Shown: piece after piece, positions 9,123-19,113 of the stretch | How positions within the stretch are numbered: position 1 is the stretch's first letter | Layout: every line of letters begins with the position of its first letter | NCBI GenBank assembly: GCA_963764805.1 | Contig: CAVXUB010000006.1 | Span: 124,001-188,000, forward strand | Source: CAVXUB01 sp963764805 | GTDB lineage: Bacteria; Actinomycetota; Acidimicrobiia; Acidimicrobiales; Bog-793 | Length of the DNA stretch: 64,000 nt | Reading direction: 5' to 3' | The notes under the pieces: model-generated | The model's database searches: none | What the model saw: only the letters and a program-made list of their open reading frames with translations | What the model was told of the DNA's origin: nothing | Translations under genes and position numbers: made by a program

Positions 9123-10256
9123 ATGGCAGCAAAGCTGGGGATGGCGGCGGGGCGGGGCCTGCCAGTGGCAACGGCGGTTACGCGGCGGACCGCGGCGGCG
9201 GTGGCGCTTGCCGGCTGCGGCAGCATCGCGCTCCCGGGCAGCAACGGGGCACAACAGCAAGCCGTGCTGCACGGCACGCCGAAACAGGCGCTGCTGGCAG
9301 CGATGTCCTCCACCCGGCACCAGTCCTACGACTTCACGCTCGAGGCGACGATGTCAGGGCTCGGTGGAGCCGCGGCGGCATTGGGCTCGTCGCTAGGCGC
9401 CGACGCCACCGGCACGTTCTCGGCCCCCCAGGACGCCATCCGCATGCAGGAAGCGGTCACGTCCGGCTCCGCGCAGGGGATCCTCGGCTCGCTCACGAGT
9501 GGAGGCAAGTCGCCTTCGAACGTGAAGACGACGATCCTGCTCTTCCTCAAGACGGGTTCGGCCTATGTCTCGGTTCAGGGTCTCGGGACCGCTCTGCCCA
9601 AGCCTTGGATCAAGGAGAACCTCGGCGCTTTCTCCGGGCTTTCGGACTCGGATCCCTCTTCGTACCTGAATTCAGTCGCCCCTTATGTCGTTTCGACGAA
9701 GACCGTCGGAAGGGCCGTGATCGACGGCACGCAGACGACCGAGCTGGCAGTGACCGAGAACGCGCGGGCGATGATCGAGAAGGCGCTCGGCTCCGGGCTC
9801 GGGTCGCAGATCGACTCGCTGATGGGCGGGAGCACGGGCGGCAACAGCATGGCACCGGAAGTCGTCTCCTGGATCAAGTCCGCATTTCAGGCCCTGCCGC
9901 CGAGCCTGGTGCTCCACGTGTGGATCGACTCGCAGGACCGGCTCAGGCAGGTGCAGATGTCGCTCCCGCTCGGCCCGTTCTTCCAATCGCTCTTCTCGCA
10001 CCTCTTCAGCGCCATCGGGAACAGCGGCGGGGACGGGATCTCGGGATCGACAGGCGTCTCCGGCTTGCAGCCGATCGTCCACTCCTTCGAGAACATGTCG
10101 ATGAGCATGACGATGACGCTCAGCCGGTACGGGATCGCCGCCCACATCACGCCGCCGCCCGCCGGCGAGGTGGAGAGCGCCAGCTCCGTCAGCAGCTCTG
10201 CGACGCAGCAGGCCGCAGGGTCCGCAGGGTCCGCAGGGTCCGCCACCAGCGGCTGA
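9123..10256 (+). CDS. Probable secreted lipoprotein (LppX/LprG-like shape)
   Basis: The gene has a strong ribosome site (GAGGAGGAG) before ATG 9123. A basic N-terminus and hydrophobic stretch end in the lipobox-like ALAGC at about residue 32. The rest is a soluble domain with repeated amphipathic strands and phrases like VIDGTQTTELAVT and DSQDRLRQVQMSL, as in actinobacterial lipid-binding lipoproteins. The C-terminus ends in an Ala/Gly/Ser repeat (GSAGSAGSATSG) encoded by tandem ggtccgcag units. Anchoring to the outer face of the membrane is inferred; the ligand is unknown. It is divergent from the acyl-CoA dehydrogenase. Confidence 0.7.
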   Translation: MAAKLGMAAGRGLPVATAVTRRTAAAVALAGCGSIALPGSNGAQQQAVLHGTPKQALLAAMSSTRHQSYDFTLEATMSGLGGAAAALGSSLGADATGTFSAPQDAIRMQEAVTSGSAQGILGSLTSGGKSPSNVKTTILLFLKTGSAYVSVQGLGTALPKPWIKENLGAFSGLSDSDPSSYLNSVAPYVVSTKTVGRAVIDGTQTTELAVTENARAMIEKALGSGLGSQIDSLMGGSTGGNSMAPEVVSWIKSAFQALPPSLVLHVWIDSQDRLRQVQMSLPLGPFFQSLFSHLFSAIGNSGGDGISGSTGVSGLQPIVHSFENMSMSMTMTLSRYGIAAHITPPPAGEVESASSVSSSATQQAAGSAGSAGSATSG

Positions 10257-10366
10257 CTCTCCCTGCGCAAGGGGGTAGCCGCCGCTCCCTCCTCCGCCTC
10301 CACCTCCGGCCGGCACCGAGCCGCCTGTTTGCGCGCCGAACGCTCCGCGGGGGAGGCTTGTCGGCC

Positions 10367-11747
10367 ATGCAGGAACAGGTTTCAGCGGAGAGGCTGCGCA
10401 TCGCCTACCTCGTCTACCGGGGGAACCCGCGTTGCGGCGGGCAGGGCGTTTACACGCGGTACCTCAGCAGGGAGCTGGTCGCGCTGGGCCACGAGGTCAC
10501 CGTTTTCTCAGGGCAGCCGTATCCGGAGCTCGACGAAGGGGTGGCCTTCGAGGCCGTGCCGAGCCTCGACCTCTACCGCGATCCTGACCCCTTCCGGGTC
10601 CCGCACCTGAAGGAGTTCCACAGTTCGATCGACGCGCTCGAGTTCGCAGTGATGTGCACGGCCGGGTTCCCCGAGCCGCGCACCTTCAGCCTGCGGGCGC
10701 GCCGGACGCTGGCGGCCCGCAGGGGCGACTTCGACGTCGTCCACGACAACCAGTCGCTCGGCAGCGGCCTGCTCGGGATCATGAAGGACGGCTGGCCGCT
10801 GCTCGGGACGATCCACCATCCGATCACCGTCGATCGTCGGCTCGAGCTGTCGCACGCCACCACGCTCCGCCGCAAGGTCACCCTCCGCCGCTGGTACGGG
10901 TTCGTGGAGATGCAGAAGCGGGTGGCCAGGAGGATCCCCCGCATCGTCACAGTTTCGGAGTCCTCACGCGGCGACATCGCCGTCGCAGATGGGCGTTCCT
11001 GCAGAACGGATGTCGGTCGTGCCGGTCGGCGTCGACGAGACGATCTTCCGCCCCCTGGCTCACGTGCGGGAGGTTCCCGGCCGGCTGATGACGACGGCGA
11101 GCTCGGACGTCCCGATGAAGGGGCTCGTTCCGCTGCTGGAGGCGCTGGCCCGAGTCCGCGCCGACCGACCCGACACGCACCTAGTCGTGATCGGACGGCT
11201 GCGCGAAGGCAGCAGCGTGCCCGGGGTGATCGAGCGGCTGCGCCTCGGCGACGCTGTCACCTTCGTGACCGGTGTCAGCGAGGAGCGGATCGTCGAGCTC
11301 TACGCCGAGGCGCAGCTGGCAGTCGTTCCCTCCCTCTACGAAGGCTTCTCCTTGCCGGCGATCGAGGCGATGGCGTGCGGGCGCCCGCTCGTCGCCACTA
11401 CCGGGGGAGCGATTCCGGAGGTCGTCGGCAGCGACGGCAGGACGGCGCTGCTGGTGCCGCCGAACGACCCGCAGATGCTGGCTCTGGAGATCCGCCGGGC
11501 ACTCGAGGACGAAGGACTTCGCCACCGCCTCGGGGAGGCGGGCCGGCGGCGCGTGCTCGAGAAGTTCACCTGGCAGGTGACGGCAAAGGGGACGCTGGAG
11601 CAGTACCGCGCTCTGCTCGAGGATCGTTCGGCGGACTCGCGAGATGCGCAGCATCGGGCCGGCCCGAGCGCCGGGATCGAATCGGTCGCTGAGCCGGTAC
11701 TTGAGCCGATCGCCGAAACGGCGCCTGAGCCAGTCGCCGCATGCTGA
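10367..11747 (+). CDS. Glycosyltransferase family 4 (one frameshift near 10988)
   Basis: A GT-B fold retaining glycosyltransferase. The N-terminal acceptor domain starts RIAYLVYRGNPRCGGQGVY, and the donor domain holds PSLYEGFSLPAIEAMACGRP, the GT4 Ex7E-type motif, followed by VATTGGAIPEVVG. The frame slips at about 10988: the first frame reads DIAVA and the second resumes MGVPAERMSVVPVGVDE. Start ATG 10367 follows GGGGAGG. The last ~20 residues are a Glu/Pro/Ala repeat. The stop overlaps the methyltransferase start, so the two are coupled. It probably acts in cell-envelope or exopolysaccharide glycan assembly. Confidence 0.83.
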
Positions 11748-12454
11748 CGGTGGACTACCGCCTGCTCGGGCTACGAGCAGGCGAGCGGGTTCTCGACCTC
11801 GGCTGCGGAGCCGGTCGCCACGCCTTCGAGAGCATGCGGCGCGGGGCTCGCGTAGTTGCTCTCGACGCCGACCAGGTGGAGCTGAAAGGTGTGGCGGGAC
11901 TGATGGCGGCGATGATCGAGGCGGGCGAGGTGGGCGATGATGCCTCAGGCGCCCCCGTGCAGGGCGACGCGCTCGCCCTGCCGTTCACCGACGGGGCTTT
12001 CGACAGGATCATCGCCGCCGAGGTGCTCGAGCACATCCCGAGGGATCGCCAGGCGATCGCAGAACTGGCACGGGTCTTGAAGCCGGGCGGGGTTCTCGCC
12101 GTGACGGTGCCGCGCTACGGGCCGGAGATCGTCAACTGGGCGCTGTCGGACGCCTACCACTCGCGACCGGGCGGACACATCCGCATCTACCGGCGATCGC
12201 AGCTGCACGAGCGGCTCGGCGCGGCCGGCCTGCGGCCGCTCGCGTCTCACCACGCGCATGCGCTCCACTCGCCGTACTGGTGGCTGCGGTGCGCCGTCGG
12301 CGTCGACCGGGACCAGCAGCCATTGGTTCGCGCCTACCACAGGCTGCTGGTGTGGGACATAGTGAAGGCCCCGGCCGTTACTCGCGTGACCGAGAGGCTG
12401 CTCAATCCGCTCCTCGGCAAGAGCCTGGTGACGTACTGGGAGAAGGCCCGATGA
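11741..12454 (+). CDS. Class I SAM-dependent methyltransferase
   Basis: A 237-residue Methyltransf_11-type enzyme. Motif I is VLDLGCGAGRHAFE, the acidic end of strand 2 is ALDAD, and motif post-I includes ALPFTDGAFDRIIAAEVLEH. The C-terminal part (LHSPYWWLRCAVG) is typical of the lineage-specific methyltransferases found beside GT4 genes. The start overlaps the glycosyltransferase end by seven bases and the stop overlaps the next start (ATGA), so it is the middle gene of a translationally coupled operon. It likely methylates the glycan or lipid made by its neighbour (inference). Confidence 0.85.
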   Translation: MLTVDYRLLGLRAGERVLDLGCGAGRHAFESMRRGARVVALDADQVELKGVAGLMAAMIEAGEVGDDASGAPVQGDALALPFTDGAFDRIIAAEVLEHIPRDRQAIAELARVLKPGGVLAVTVPRYGPEIVNWALSDAYHSRPGGHIRIYRRSQLHERLGAAGLRPLASHHAHALHSPYWWLRCAVGVDRDQQPLVRAYHRLLVWDIVKAPAVTRVTERLLNPLLGKSLVTYWEKAR

Positions 12455-13578
12455 CGTCGGCTGCCTCGCCGCCGCCGCCGCTGCCGGCGCCGCCGCCCGC
12501 CCCGGGCCTCCTCAGCCGCCGCGAGCTCGCCGCCACCGCCGGCACGATCCGCGCCGTCCAACTTCGAAACGGGATGATCCCCTGGTTCGAGGGTGGGCAC
12601 TGCGACCCCTGGAACCATGTCGAGGCGGCGATGGCGCTCTCGGTGGTGGGCGAGTGGGACGCCGCCGAGCTCGCCTACCAGTGGCTGGCCGATGTGCAGC
12701 ACGAGGACGGCGGCTGGCACTCGTACTACACGGCGGCGGGAGTGGAGGACCGGCGGCGGGATACCAACATCTGCGCCTACGTCGCCACCGGCGTGTGGCA
12801 CCACTACCTCGTCACCCGCGACGGAGGGTTCCTGGAGACGATGTGGCCGGTGGTGGAGCGGGCAGTGAACTTCGTGCTCTCGTGGCAGAAGCCGGGCGGC
12901 GAGATCCTCTGGAACGTCGACGAGGCGGGGGGAGATGCCGATTATGCGCTGCTGACAGGCTCCTCCTCGATCTACTTCAGCCTGCGATGCGCTGTGGCCG
13001 TCGCCGAGGCTCTCGGCCATGAGCGCCCCGACTGGGAGCTTGCAGCCGGTCGCATCCGGCACGTGATCGCCTGGGGGGAGGGTTCGTTCGAGCCCAAGGA
13101 TCGTTTCGCGATGGATTGGTACTACCCGGTGCTGTGCGGGGTGACCCGGGGCGCTGCCGGTCAGGCCCGCATCGACGCCCGCTGGTCCGACTTCGTGATG
13201 GAGGGCAAGGGCGTGCGCTGTGTCAGCGACAGCCCGTGGGTGACGACAGCCGAGACCGCAGAGTGCGCCATCGCCTGCGCCGTGCTGGGCCGGCGGGCCG
13301 ACGCGCTCTCGCTGCTGCGGGGAGTGGCTGAGCAGCGAGGTGAGGACGGTTCGTACTCGACCGGTCTCGTCTACCCGCAGCTGGACACCTTCCCCACGGG
13401 CGAGCGGAGCACCTACTCGGCGGCGGCGATGGTGCTGGCGGTCGACACGCTGGCGGGCATGAGCCCTGCGGCCTCACTCTTCCGAGGGCTCGATCTGCCG
13501 GCCGGCCTGGACCTCGACGATCTCGACCTCGAGCTGGACGCCGTGGACGCCGTGGACGCCGTCGAGGGGCCTGCCTGA
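12451..13578 (+). CDS. Alpha/alpha-toroid protein (prenyltransferase/squalene-cyclase-like repeats)
   Basis: A 375-residue soluble protein. After a Pro/Ala-rich leader it has repeated helical hairpins with aromatic motifs (MIPWFEGGHCDPWNHVEAAMAL, split over two hairpins, and VQHEDGGWHSYYTA), resembling the toroid fold of terpene cyclases and some glycosidases. Databases often label relatives prenyltransferase without proof. ATG 12451 overlaps the methyltransferase stop. The tail ends with a DAVDAVDAVEG repeat encoded by gacgccgtg units. Function is unknown, but conserved pairing with a GT4 and a methyltransferase points to glycan or lipid modification. Confidence 0.65.
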   Translation: MTSAASPPPPLPAPPPAPGLLSRRELAATAGTIRAVQLRNGMIPWFEGGHCDPWNHVEAAMALSVVGEWDAAELAYQWLADVQHEDGGWHSYYTAAGVEDRRRDTNICAYVATGVWHHYLVTRDGGFLETMWPVVERAVNFVLSWQKPGGEILWNVDEAGGDADYALLTGSSSIYFSLRCAVAVAEALGHERPDWELAAGRIRHVIAWGEGSFEPKDRFAMDWYYPVLCGVTRGAAGQARIDARWSDFVMEGKGVRCVSDSPWVTTAETAECAIACAVLGRRADALSLLRGVAEQRGEDGSYSTGLVYPQLDTFPTGERSTYSAAAMVLAVDTLAGMSPAASLFRGLDLPAGLDLDDLDLELDAVDAVDAVEGPA

Positions 13579-13612
13579 GGCCTGCCCTCAGCGCCGGCCG
13601 ATGTGTCGTCCA

Positions 13613-14260
13613 TCAGATGCCGGGCCCGATCCGCCGCAACACCCGCAGGCTCCCGCAGGCCGCACCGGGCACCTCCTCGAAGGCAGCCGAAGCGAGCGCC
13701 CTGCAGTAGAGGTCGTAGGGCGGCCGGCCGCCGTCGTGCGGGTCCGGGAAGACGTCGTGGATGGCGAGGATGCCGCCTTCGACGATCTGCGGCGCCCAGC
13801 CCCGGTAGTCGGTCCATGCCGGCTCCTCGCCGTGCCCCCCGTCGATGAAGACCAGCCGCACCGGCGTCCGCCAGCAGTCGGCCACCCTTCCAGAATCGCC
13901 CACCAGCCCGACGACGAGGTCCTCGGCCCCCGCGTCGACGACCGCCCGCCGCCACGACTGGAGGGTGTCCATCAACCCGCTACGCGAGTCGACGAGGGTC
14001 GCGTCGTGGTGCTCCCAGCCGGCCTGGTTCTCCTCGGAACCCCTGTGATGGTCGAGGCTGAACAGCACCGATCTGCGACCGGAGACCATCTCTGCCCGGC
14101 AGACGGAGGCAGCCAGGTAGAGGGTGGACTTGCCGCAGTAGGCGCCGATCTCGATCAGCGGCTCGCCCCCTTCCATCGCTGCTCGGTAGGCGGCATCGTG
14201 GAGGGCGACTCCCTCCTCCTCGGGCATGAAGCCCTTGGCGGCTCGGGCGTGGGCGAGCAA
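13613..14260 (-). CDS. Class I SAM-dependent methyltransferase (Methyltransf_24 type)
   Basis: Motif I is LIEIGAYCGKSTLYLA, and the acidic/His motif is RLVFIDGGHGEEPAWTDYRG, as in TylF/Methyltransf_24 enzymes. It is convergent with the toroid gene and may belong to the same glycan-modification locus. The true start may lie upstream, because the frame is open and family-like (WLPGPSKHDPNPDRVESLL) back to the GDT1 stop at 14317-14319; no clear ATG/GTG is seen there. The acceptor is unknown. Confidence 0.75.
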   Translation of the reverse strand: MLAHARAAKGFMPEEEGVALHDAAYRAAMEGGEPLIEIGAYCGKSTLYLAASVCRAEMVSGRRSVLFSLDHHRGSEENQAGWEHHDATLVDSRSGLMDTLQSWRRAVVDAGAEDLVVGLVGDSGRVADCWRTPVRLVFIDGGHGEEPAWTDYRGWAPQIVEGGILAIHDVFPDPHDGGRPPYDLYCRALASAAFEEVPGAACGSLRVLRRIGPGI

Positions 14261-14316
14261 GCTCTCGACGCGGTCAGGGTTCGGATCGTGCTTGCTCGGG
14301 CCGGGGAGCCACGCCG

Positions 14317-15139
14317 TCAGCTTTGCAGGAGGGTCACCAGCGTGTAGACCCCGAAGCCGGCGAGTGTGAGACCAGAGAGCCTGCGGATCAGTGCGAGGGG
14401 CACGATCCGGGTCAGGGTCCTCCCGGTCACCACGCCGAAGACCGTCACGATGCAGAAGCCGACCGACGCGCCGACGAAGACGCTAAGGGCGTCCTTGTAG
14501 CGGGCGGAGAGGTTGGCGATCAGCACCTGGGTGATGTCCCCGAACTCGGCCAGCGTCACGACCGTCAAGGCGGTCAGCATCGGCTTCCAGAAGTGCTGAT
14601 CGGCGATGGCGACAGTGGCGGCAGTCCCGTCTGCGGCAAGCTCGATAGCGGCAGTCTCGCCTGCGGCAGTCTCGCCTGCGGCAGGCTCGGATGCGGCAGG
14701 CTCGGATGCGGCGGTCCCGTTTGCCTCAGGCTCTGCCTGCGCCGGCAACCGCCGCCTCAGCCGCTTGGGAGTCCGATTCCTCGTCGCCCGCCACGGGCGC
14801 GGGATCCCCTGCACGCCCCTCAGCCTCGGGCGCCTTGGCCGCAGCGAGCCGCTCGCCCTTCTCCTCCTCGCTCTTCTCGGGCACGAAGAAGAGGTAGGCG
14901 GCGCCCGCCAAGAAGAGCCCGGCCACGACACCTTGCACGGCCTTGTGAGGCAACAGGTCCAGCAGGCGGCCGGCGACGACGGCGATCCCGGCTTGGATGA
15001 CCAGACCTGAGGACGTCCCGACCCACACCGGCAGCGGCCGGTAGCGGGAGGCGAGGACGATGCAGGAGATGAAGGTCTTGTCGGGCAGCTCGGCCGGGAT
15101 GACGAGGGCGAGCGTGGTGAGGGCGATGATGAGGTTCAA
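14317..15139 (-). CDS. UPF0016/GDT1-family cation exporter (frameshift in linker near 14740)
   Basis: Two three-helix repeats each carry the family's E-x-G-D-x-[ST] motif: AELPDKTF near the start and AEFGDITQ in the second half. The family exports Mn2+ or Ca2+ across the membrane. The halves are joined by a ~60-residue cytoplasmic linker rich in Glu/Ala/Ser, with the frame change inside it near 14740. The linker contains GETAA and SEPAA repeats. Start ATG 15139. It follows aminopeptidase N by 50 bp on the same strand. Confidence 0.8.
14648..14715 (-). repeat. Tandem repeat in the GDT1-family linker
   Basis: Twelve-to-fifteen-base units such as ctgcggcagtctcgc and ggatgcggcaggctc repeat. They encode GETAA and SEPAA in the cytoplasmic linker between the two exporter halves. 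Confidence 0.7.
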
Positions 15140-15189
15140 GCGCTCACCCGCTCACGCCTCGGCCTTGCCCGGACGGTACGAGAGCCTGT

Positions 15190-17937
15190 TCAGTCGCGCT
15201 GCAGCAGGGCGCCCATCGCTGGCCGCTCGCGCCGGATGAAGGCGATGTTCACGTCGAGCAGCTCGATCTGCTGGTCGATCAGGCGCTGCACCCCTCCCAT
15301 CGGATGGGCGGCGACGAACTCCCGCACGCTGTCGGCAAGAGGCGAGGCGCCATTCTCGTCGACATCGTCGAGAGCACTGATGCCGCGCAGCATGCCGTGT
15401 ATCGAGCCCTTCGGGTATCTGGCCTCCATCTCCTCGAAGTGCTCCCGGACGAAATCCCAAGCCTGCCAACGGACATGACGATTGAGAAGGCTCCTCAGCA
15501 TGAGATAGGGGGCATCCTGGGTGCGGATCTCGCCGAGGCACATGCTGTGCAGCTCGGCGGCGAGGCTCGCATCTCGAAACTGCGTCAGGGAGTCGAGGTT
15601 CCGCTGTTCCTCCTGCGGCGAGGGCGCCTGCCGGTAGCGGTCGCGGATGAGGTCGAACTCTTCCTTGCCGCCGGCTTGGGCAACCACCCGCAGCACGGCG
15701 CGGGCGATGTCGGCATCGAGGGGTCGCCCCGTCTTGGTGGCGTCGAACAACTCGGCGCAATGAGCACGCACCGAGGTGTCGTCGGCAATGGCGCCGAGGG
15801 TCTCGATGAGGTTCCCGCGCAGCACCGGTGTCAACGCGTCCTCTCCGGCGAGTGGTTCCCAGCCGACACGTTGCAGCTGCGGCGACAGGAGCGACCGTAC
15901 CCACGACTGGAGGAGCTACGCGGTGGTGGTCCGCGACCGCGTGGTCGAGGCGGTTGATGGCCGACACGACGACGCCCCACACACTGGCGTCCGTCTCGGT
16001 GCCGAGATTGGCGGTCAAGGCGAGGAAGTCCGACAGCTCGGTCACCCCGGCGACGGCGCAGGCCCAGGTGTCCGAGACGAGGGCGAAGCGCTCCAGCCGC
16101 TCGAGCCTGTCGAGGTTGCCCACCAGATCGCTGAACAGATCGCTGTCGTAGCGCACGCGGTAGAACCCGTGGCCGCCGACGTTGACGACGGTGAGGGCCC
16201 CGAGCGGTGTCTCGTCGGCCTCGGAGAGCCGCAGCTCGGCACCTTCACTCGTCAGCAGCACGCGGCGGGTGCCCTGCGACTCCTCGGGCAGATCTCCGAA
16301 GCTCGTCGGAGCGCCTCCTTCCCGCAGGCCCACGATGACGGGCACCAGCCAGTCCTCGCCGATCGAGGTCTCCTCAGGTGCGAACGGCCCGCGCGGCCAG
16401 GCCGACTCGTCCGCCGGCACCGGGTCGTCGTCGCGGGCCGACTGCAACAGCGAGAACGGTTCCTCGGAGAGATAGAGGTCGCCCGACTCGCCGGCGGCGG
16501 CGTGCACCAGGGGATAGCCGCCCTGGAAGATCCAGGAGTCCATGATCGCCCGGATCGGCTGGTCGCCCGCCACGACCTCGATGGCGTCCCAGAGATCTGT
16601 GGTCTCGGTGTTCGAGAGCAGATGGGCCTCGAGGTAGGCGCGCACCCCGTCGCGGAATCGGTCTCCTCCGAGGAAGCGCTCGATCATGCGAAGGACGCCG
16701 GCACCCTTCTCGTAGGTGAGGAGGTCGAACATCCCCTCCGCGTCCTCCGGAGCGATCACCGGGTACTCGATCGGGCGCGTGGTGCTGAGGCTGTCGATCT
16801 GCATCGCCGCTGCCCGCATCCCGGCGTAGCTGACCCAGGCCTTCCACTCGGGGCGGAAGTCGTCCAGGCAGAGCAGGCTCATGAAGGTGGCGAAGGCCTC
16901 GTTCAGCCAGATCCCGTTCCACCACTTCATGGTGACGAGGTCGCCGAACCACATGTGGGCGATCTCGTGCTCGATCACCTCGGCGATCCGCTCCAGCTCG
17001 GGCTGCGCGGCGTCGTCCGGGTCGATCAGCACCTCCGCCTCGCGGAAGGTGACCGCACCGAGGTTCTCCATGGCGCCGGCGGCGAAGTCGGGTATCGCGA
17101 TCAGGTCGAGCTTCTGGCCGGGATAGGGGATCCCGAACCAGTCGACGAAGAAGCGCAAGGCGTGCGCCCCGCACTCCAGCGCGAAACCCGTCATGTGCGC
17201 CTTGCCAGGCACGTGCACCACGCTGAGCGGTATGCCGTCGACGTCGACGGGCCCGGTCACCTCGAGGTTGCCGACCACGAAGGCGACGATGTAGGTGGAC
17301 ATGGCGATCGTGTCGCCGAAGCTGAAGCGATGCCTGCCGTCCGGCAGGTCCTCTTCGTGGACGACCGGCGAGTTGGAGACCGCTGTCAGTCCCGCCGGCA
17401 CGTCCAGCGTGATGGCGAAGACCGCCTTGCGGTCGGGCTCGTCCCAGCACGGGAAGGCGCGCCGGGCGTCGATGCTCTCGAACTGGGTGGTGGCGATGAC
17501 GTGCTGGACGCCCTCGCCGTCCACGAACGTGCTCCGGTAGAAGCCGCGCAGTTTGTCGTTCAAGATCCCCGAGAAGGTGATGTCGAGGATGTGGTCGCCC
17601 GGCTCGACTTCCTCGTCGAAGCGAAACACCGCCTTCTGCCCGGCCTCGTCCAGCTCGACCTCTGCCGCTCGTGCACCGCCACCGGCGGCGGCATCTGCGG
17701 ACCGCCTCGGACCTGCGCACCGGGATCAGCGTTGGCCGCCCCGATCGCCAGCTCGGCCGCATTGAGCACGATCTCGCGCACCGCCTCGTGCACCTCGATG
17801 GCGATCCGCTCGTGTCCTTCGAAGGTGGCAGCTTCGAGATCCGGCACGAGGCGTATCTCGTACCGGCGAGGAGACACTGTCCGCGGAAGGCGGTGTTCTG
17901 AGCTCTCGTCGCTCGTGGTTGGCATGGAGGCGGTCAC
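15190..17937 (-). CDS. pepN: Aminopeptidase N, family M1 (frameshifts near 17690 and 15915)
   Basis: A zinc metallopeptidase of about 900 residues that removes N-terminal amino acids from peptides in the cytoplasm. The N-terminal beta domain begins RTVSPRRYEIRLVPDLE; the substrate motif is AAGAMENLGAVTF; the zinc site is HEIAHMWFGD with the third ligand in WLNEAFATF. The C-terminal ERAP1-like helical domain runs to GALLQRD. The frame shifts near 17690 and near 15915, and both sides match the family. Start ATG 17937 has family-like sequence after ~17 residues. It heads a minus-strand run with the GDT1-family gene. Confidence 0.87.
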
Positions 17938-18017
17938 GAAGGAGGGAGGTTAGTGCTCCCTGCAAGGGGCCACGGCCGCGATGTCGGAGCTTGGAAGGTG
18001 GGCTACTGCGTAGAAAG

Positions 18018-18023
18018 TACGGT
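18018..18023 (+). promoter_or_regulatory. TACGGT -10 box, 7 nt before the kinase ATG
   Basis: The TAnnnT hexamer TACGGT ends seven bases before ATG 18031. That spacing places transcription start at or next to the start codon, the leaderless arrangement seen for five other genes in this window. No clear -35 box is visible. Confidence 0.4.
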
Positions 18024-18030
18024 TTGGGCC

Positions 18031-19099
18031 ATGCCCGCCGCACAAGGCCAGTCGTTGGACGCGTCCCGAGCCACCGTCGAGAGCGACGGCCAGACGCCGC
18101 AGCCGGTCGACGTCGTCTGTGTCGGCAACGCGCTCGATCGACCTCGTCGCCTTCGCCCCCGAGCACGAGGTCGAGCGGCTGACGCTGCGCAAAGGGACGA
18201 TGAACCTTGTCGACCAGGAGGAGTCGGTGCGGATCCGCGGGATGCTCGACGGCTGGCAGATCACGTCCGGCGGGTCGGCCGCCAACACCGCGGTCGGCAT
18301 CGCTTCGCTCGGAGGGAACCCGGCTTTTGCGGGCGCCGTCGGAGATGACGAGCTCGGCGAGTACTACCTGCAGGATCTGGAGCTGGCAGGAGTCAGGTGC
18401 TCGCTGGCAACCGTCAGGCAGGGCGACCCACCACCGGCGACTGGCCGTTGCCACATCGTCATCACGCCCGACGCCGACAGGACGATGGCGACCTACCTCG
18501 GAGCGGCCACCTGCGTTCCGCTGGAGGCCGTGCAGCATGCCCCGATCGACGAATGCCGGATCGTCTACATCGAGGGATATCTCTACGACGACACCAGCCC
18601 ACGCGAGGCGCTCGGTGCCGCGATCGGTGCTGCCCGCTTGTCCGGTGCCCGGGTTGCCATCAGCCTCTCGGACCCCTTCGTCGTGACGCGCCACAAGGAC
18701 CTGCTGGCACCGGTCGTCGCGAACGTCGCCGACATCATCTTCGCCAACGAGGCCGAGATACTGATGCTGACGCGGACAGAGAGCATCGACGAGGCGATCG
18801 AGGCGATCCGCCGGCCGGGGCTCGTTGCCTTCCTCACCCTCGGCGCACAAGGCGCCCTCGTCGTCTCCGACGATTCCGTGGCGATGGTGCCGGCCGTTGT
18901 CGTCGACGACGTCGTCGACACGACGGGGGCGGGCGACCTGTTTGCAGCCGGAGCGCTCTACGGGCTGTGCAACGAGATGCCGCTCGAGGCGTGCGCGACG
19001 CTCGGAGCTCTCACCGCCGCAGAGATCATCTCGCATGTCGGAGCCCGGCCGGCGAGGTCGCTCAAGGATCTCGCAGCCTCCGTGGCGCAGGCGGGCTGA
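18031..19099 (+). CDS. PfkB-family carbohydrate/nucleoside kinase (frameshift near 18134)
   Basis: A ribokinase-fold kinase, closest in layout to adenosine/sugar kinases. The first motif is ITSGGSAANTAVGIASLGG, and the catalytic anion-hole motif is DTTGAGDLFAAG with the base Asp. ADP/ATP-site residues (FLTLGAQGALV) precede it. Near 18134 one extra base separates VDVVCVGNAL from DLVAFAPEHEVE. Start ATG 18031 lies just after a -10-like TACGGT. It is divergent from aminopeptidase N. The substrate (ribose, adenosine or another) cannot be decided. Confidence 0.83.
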
Positions 19100-19113
19100 C
19101 GAGATCGCGCCTC

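Noticed and set aside
7619..11692. A 1,357-codon open frame on the plus strand
   Set aside because: It runs antisense to two conserved oxidoreductase genes and through three frames of known genes. Such long false frames come from the GC-rich third positions; only its part from 10367 is real.
10367..14260. A secondary-metabolite gene cluster
   Set aside because: The glycosyltransferase, two methyltransferases and toroid protein lack any scaffold-making enzyme. A cell-envelope glycan locus is simpler.
15776..17953. A 725-codon plus-strand frame
   Set aside because: It is antisense to aminopeptidase N, which has GAMEN and HExxH motifs. The plus-strand product has no family resemblance.
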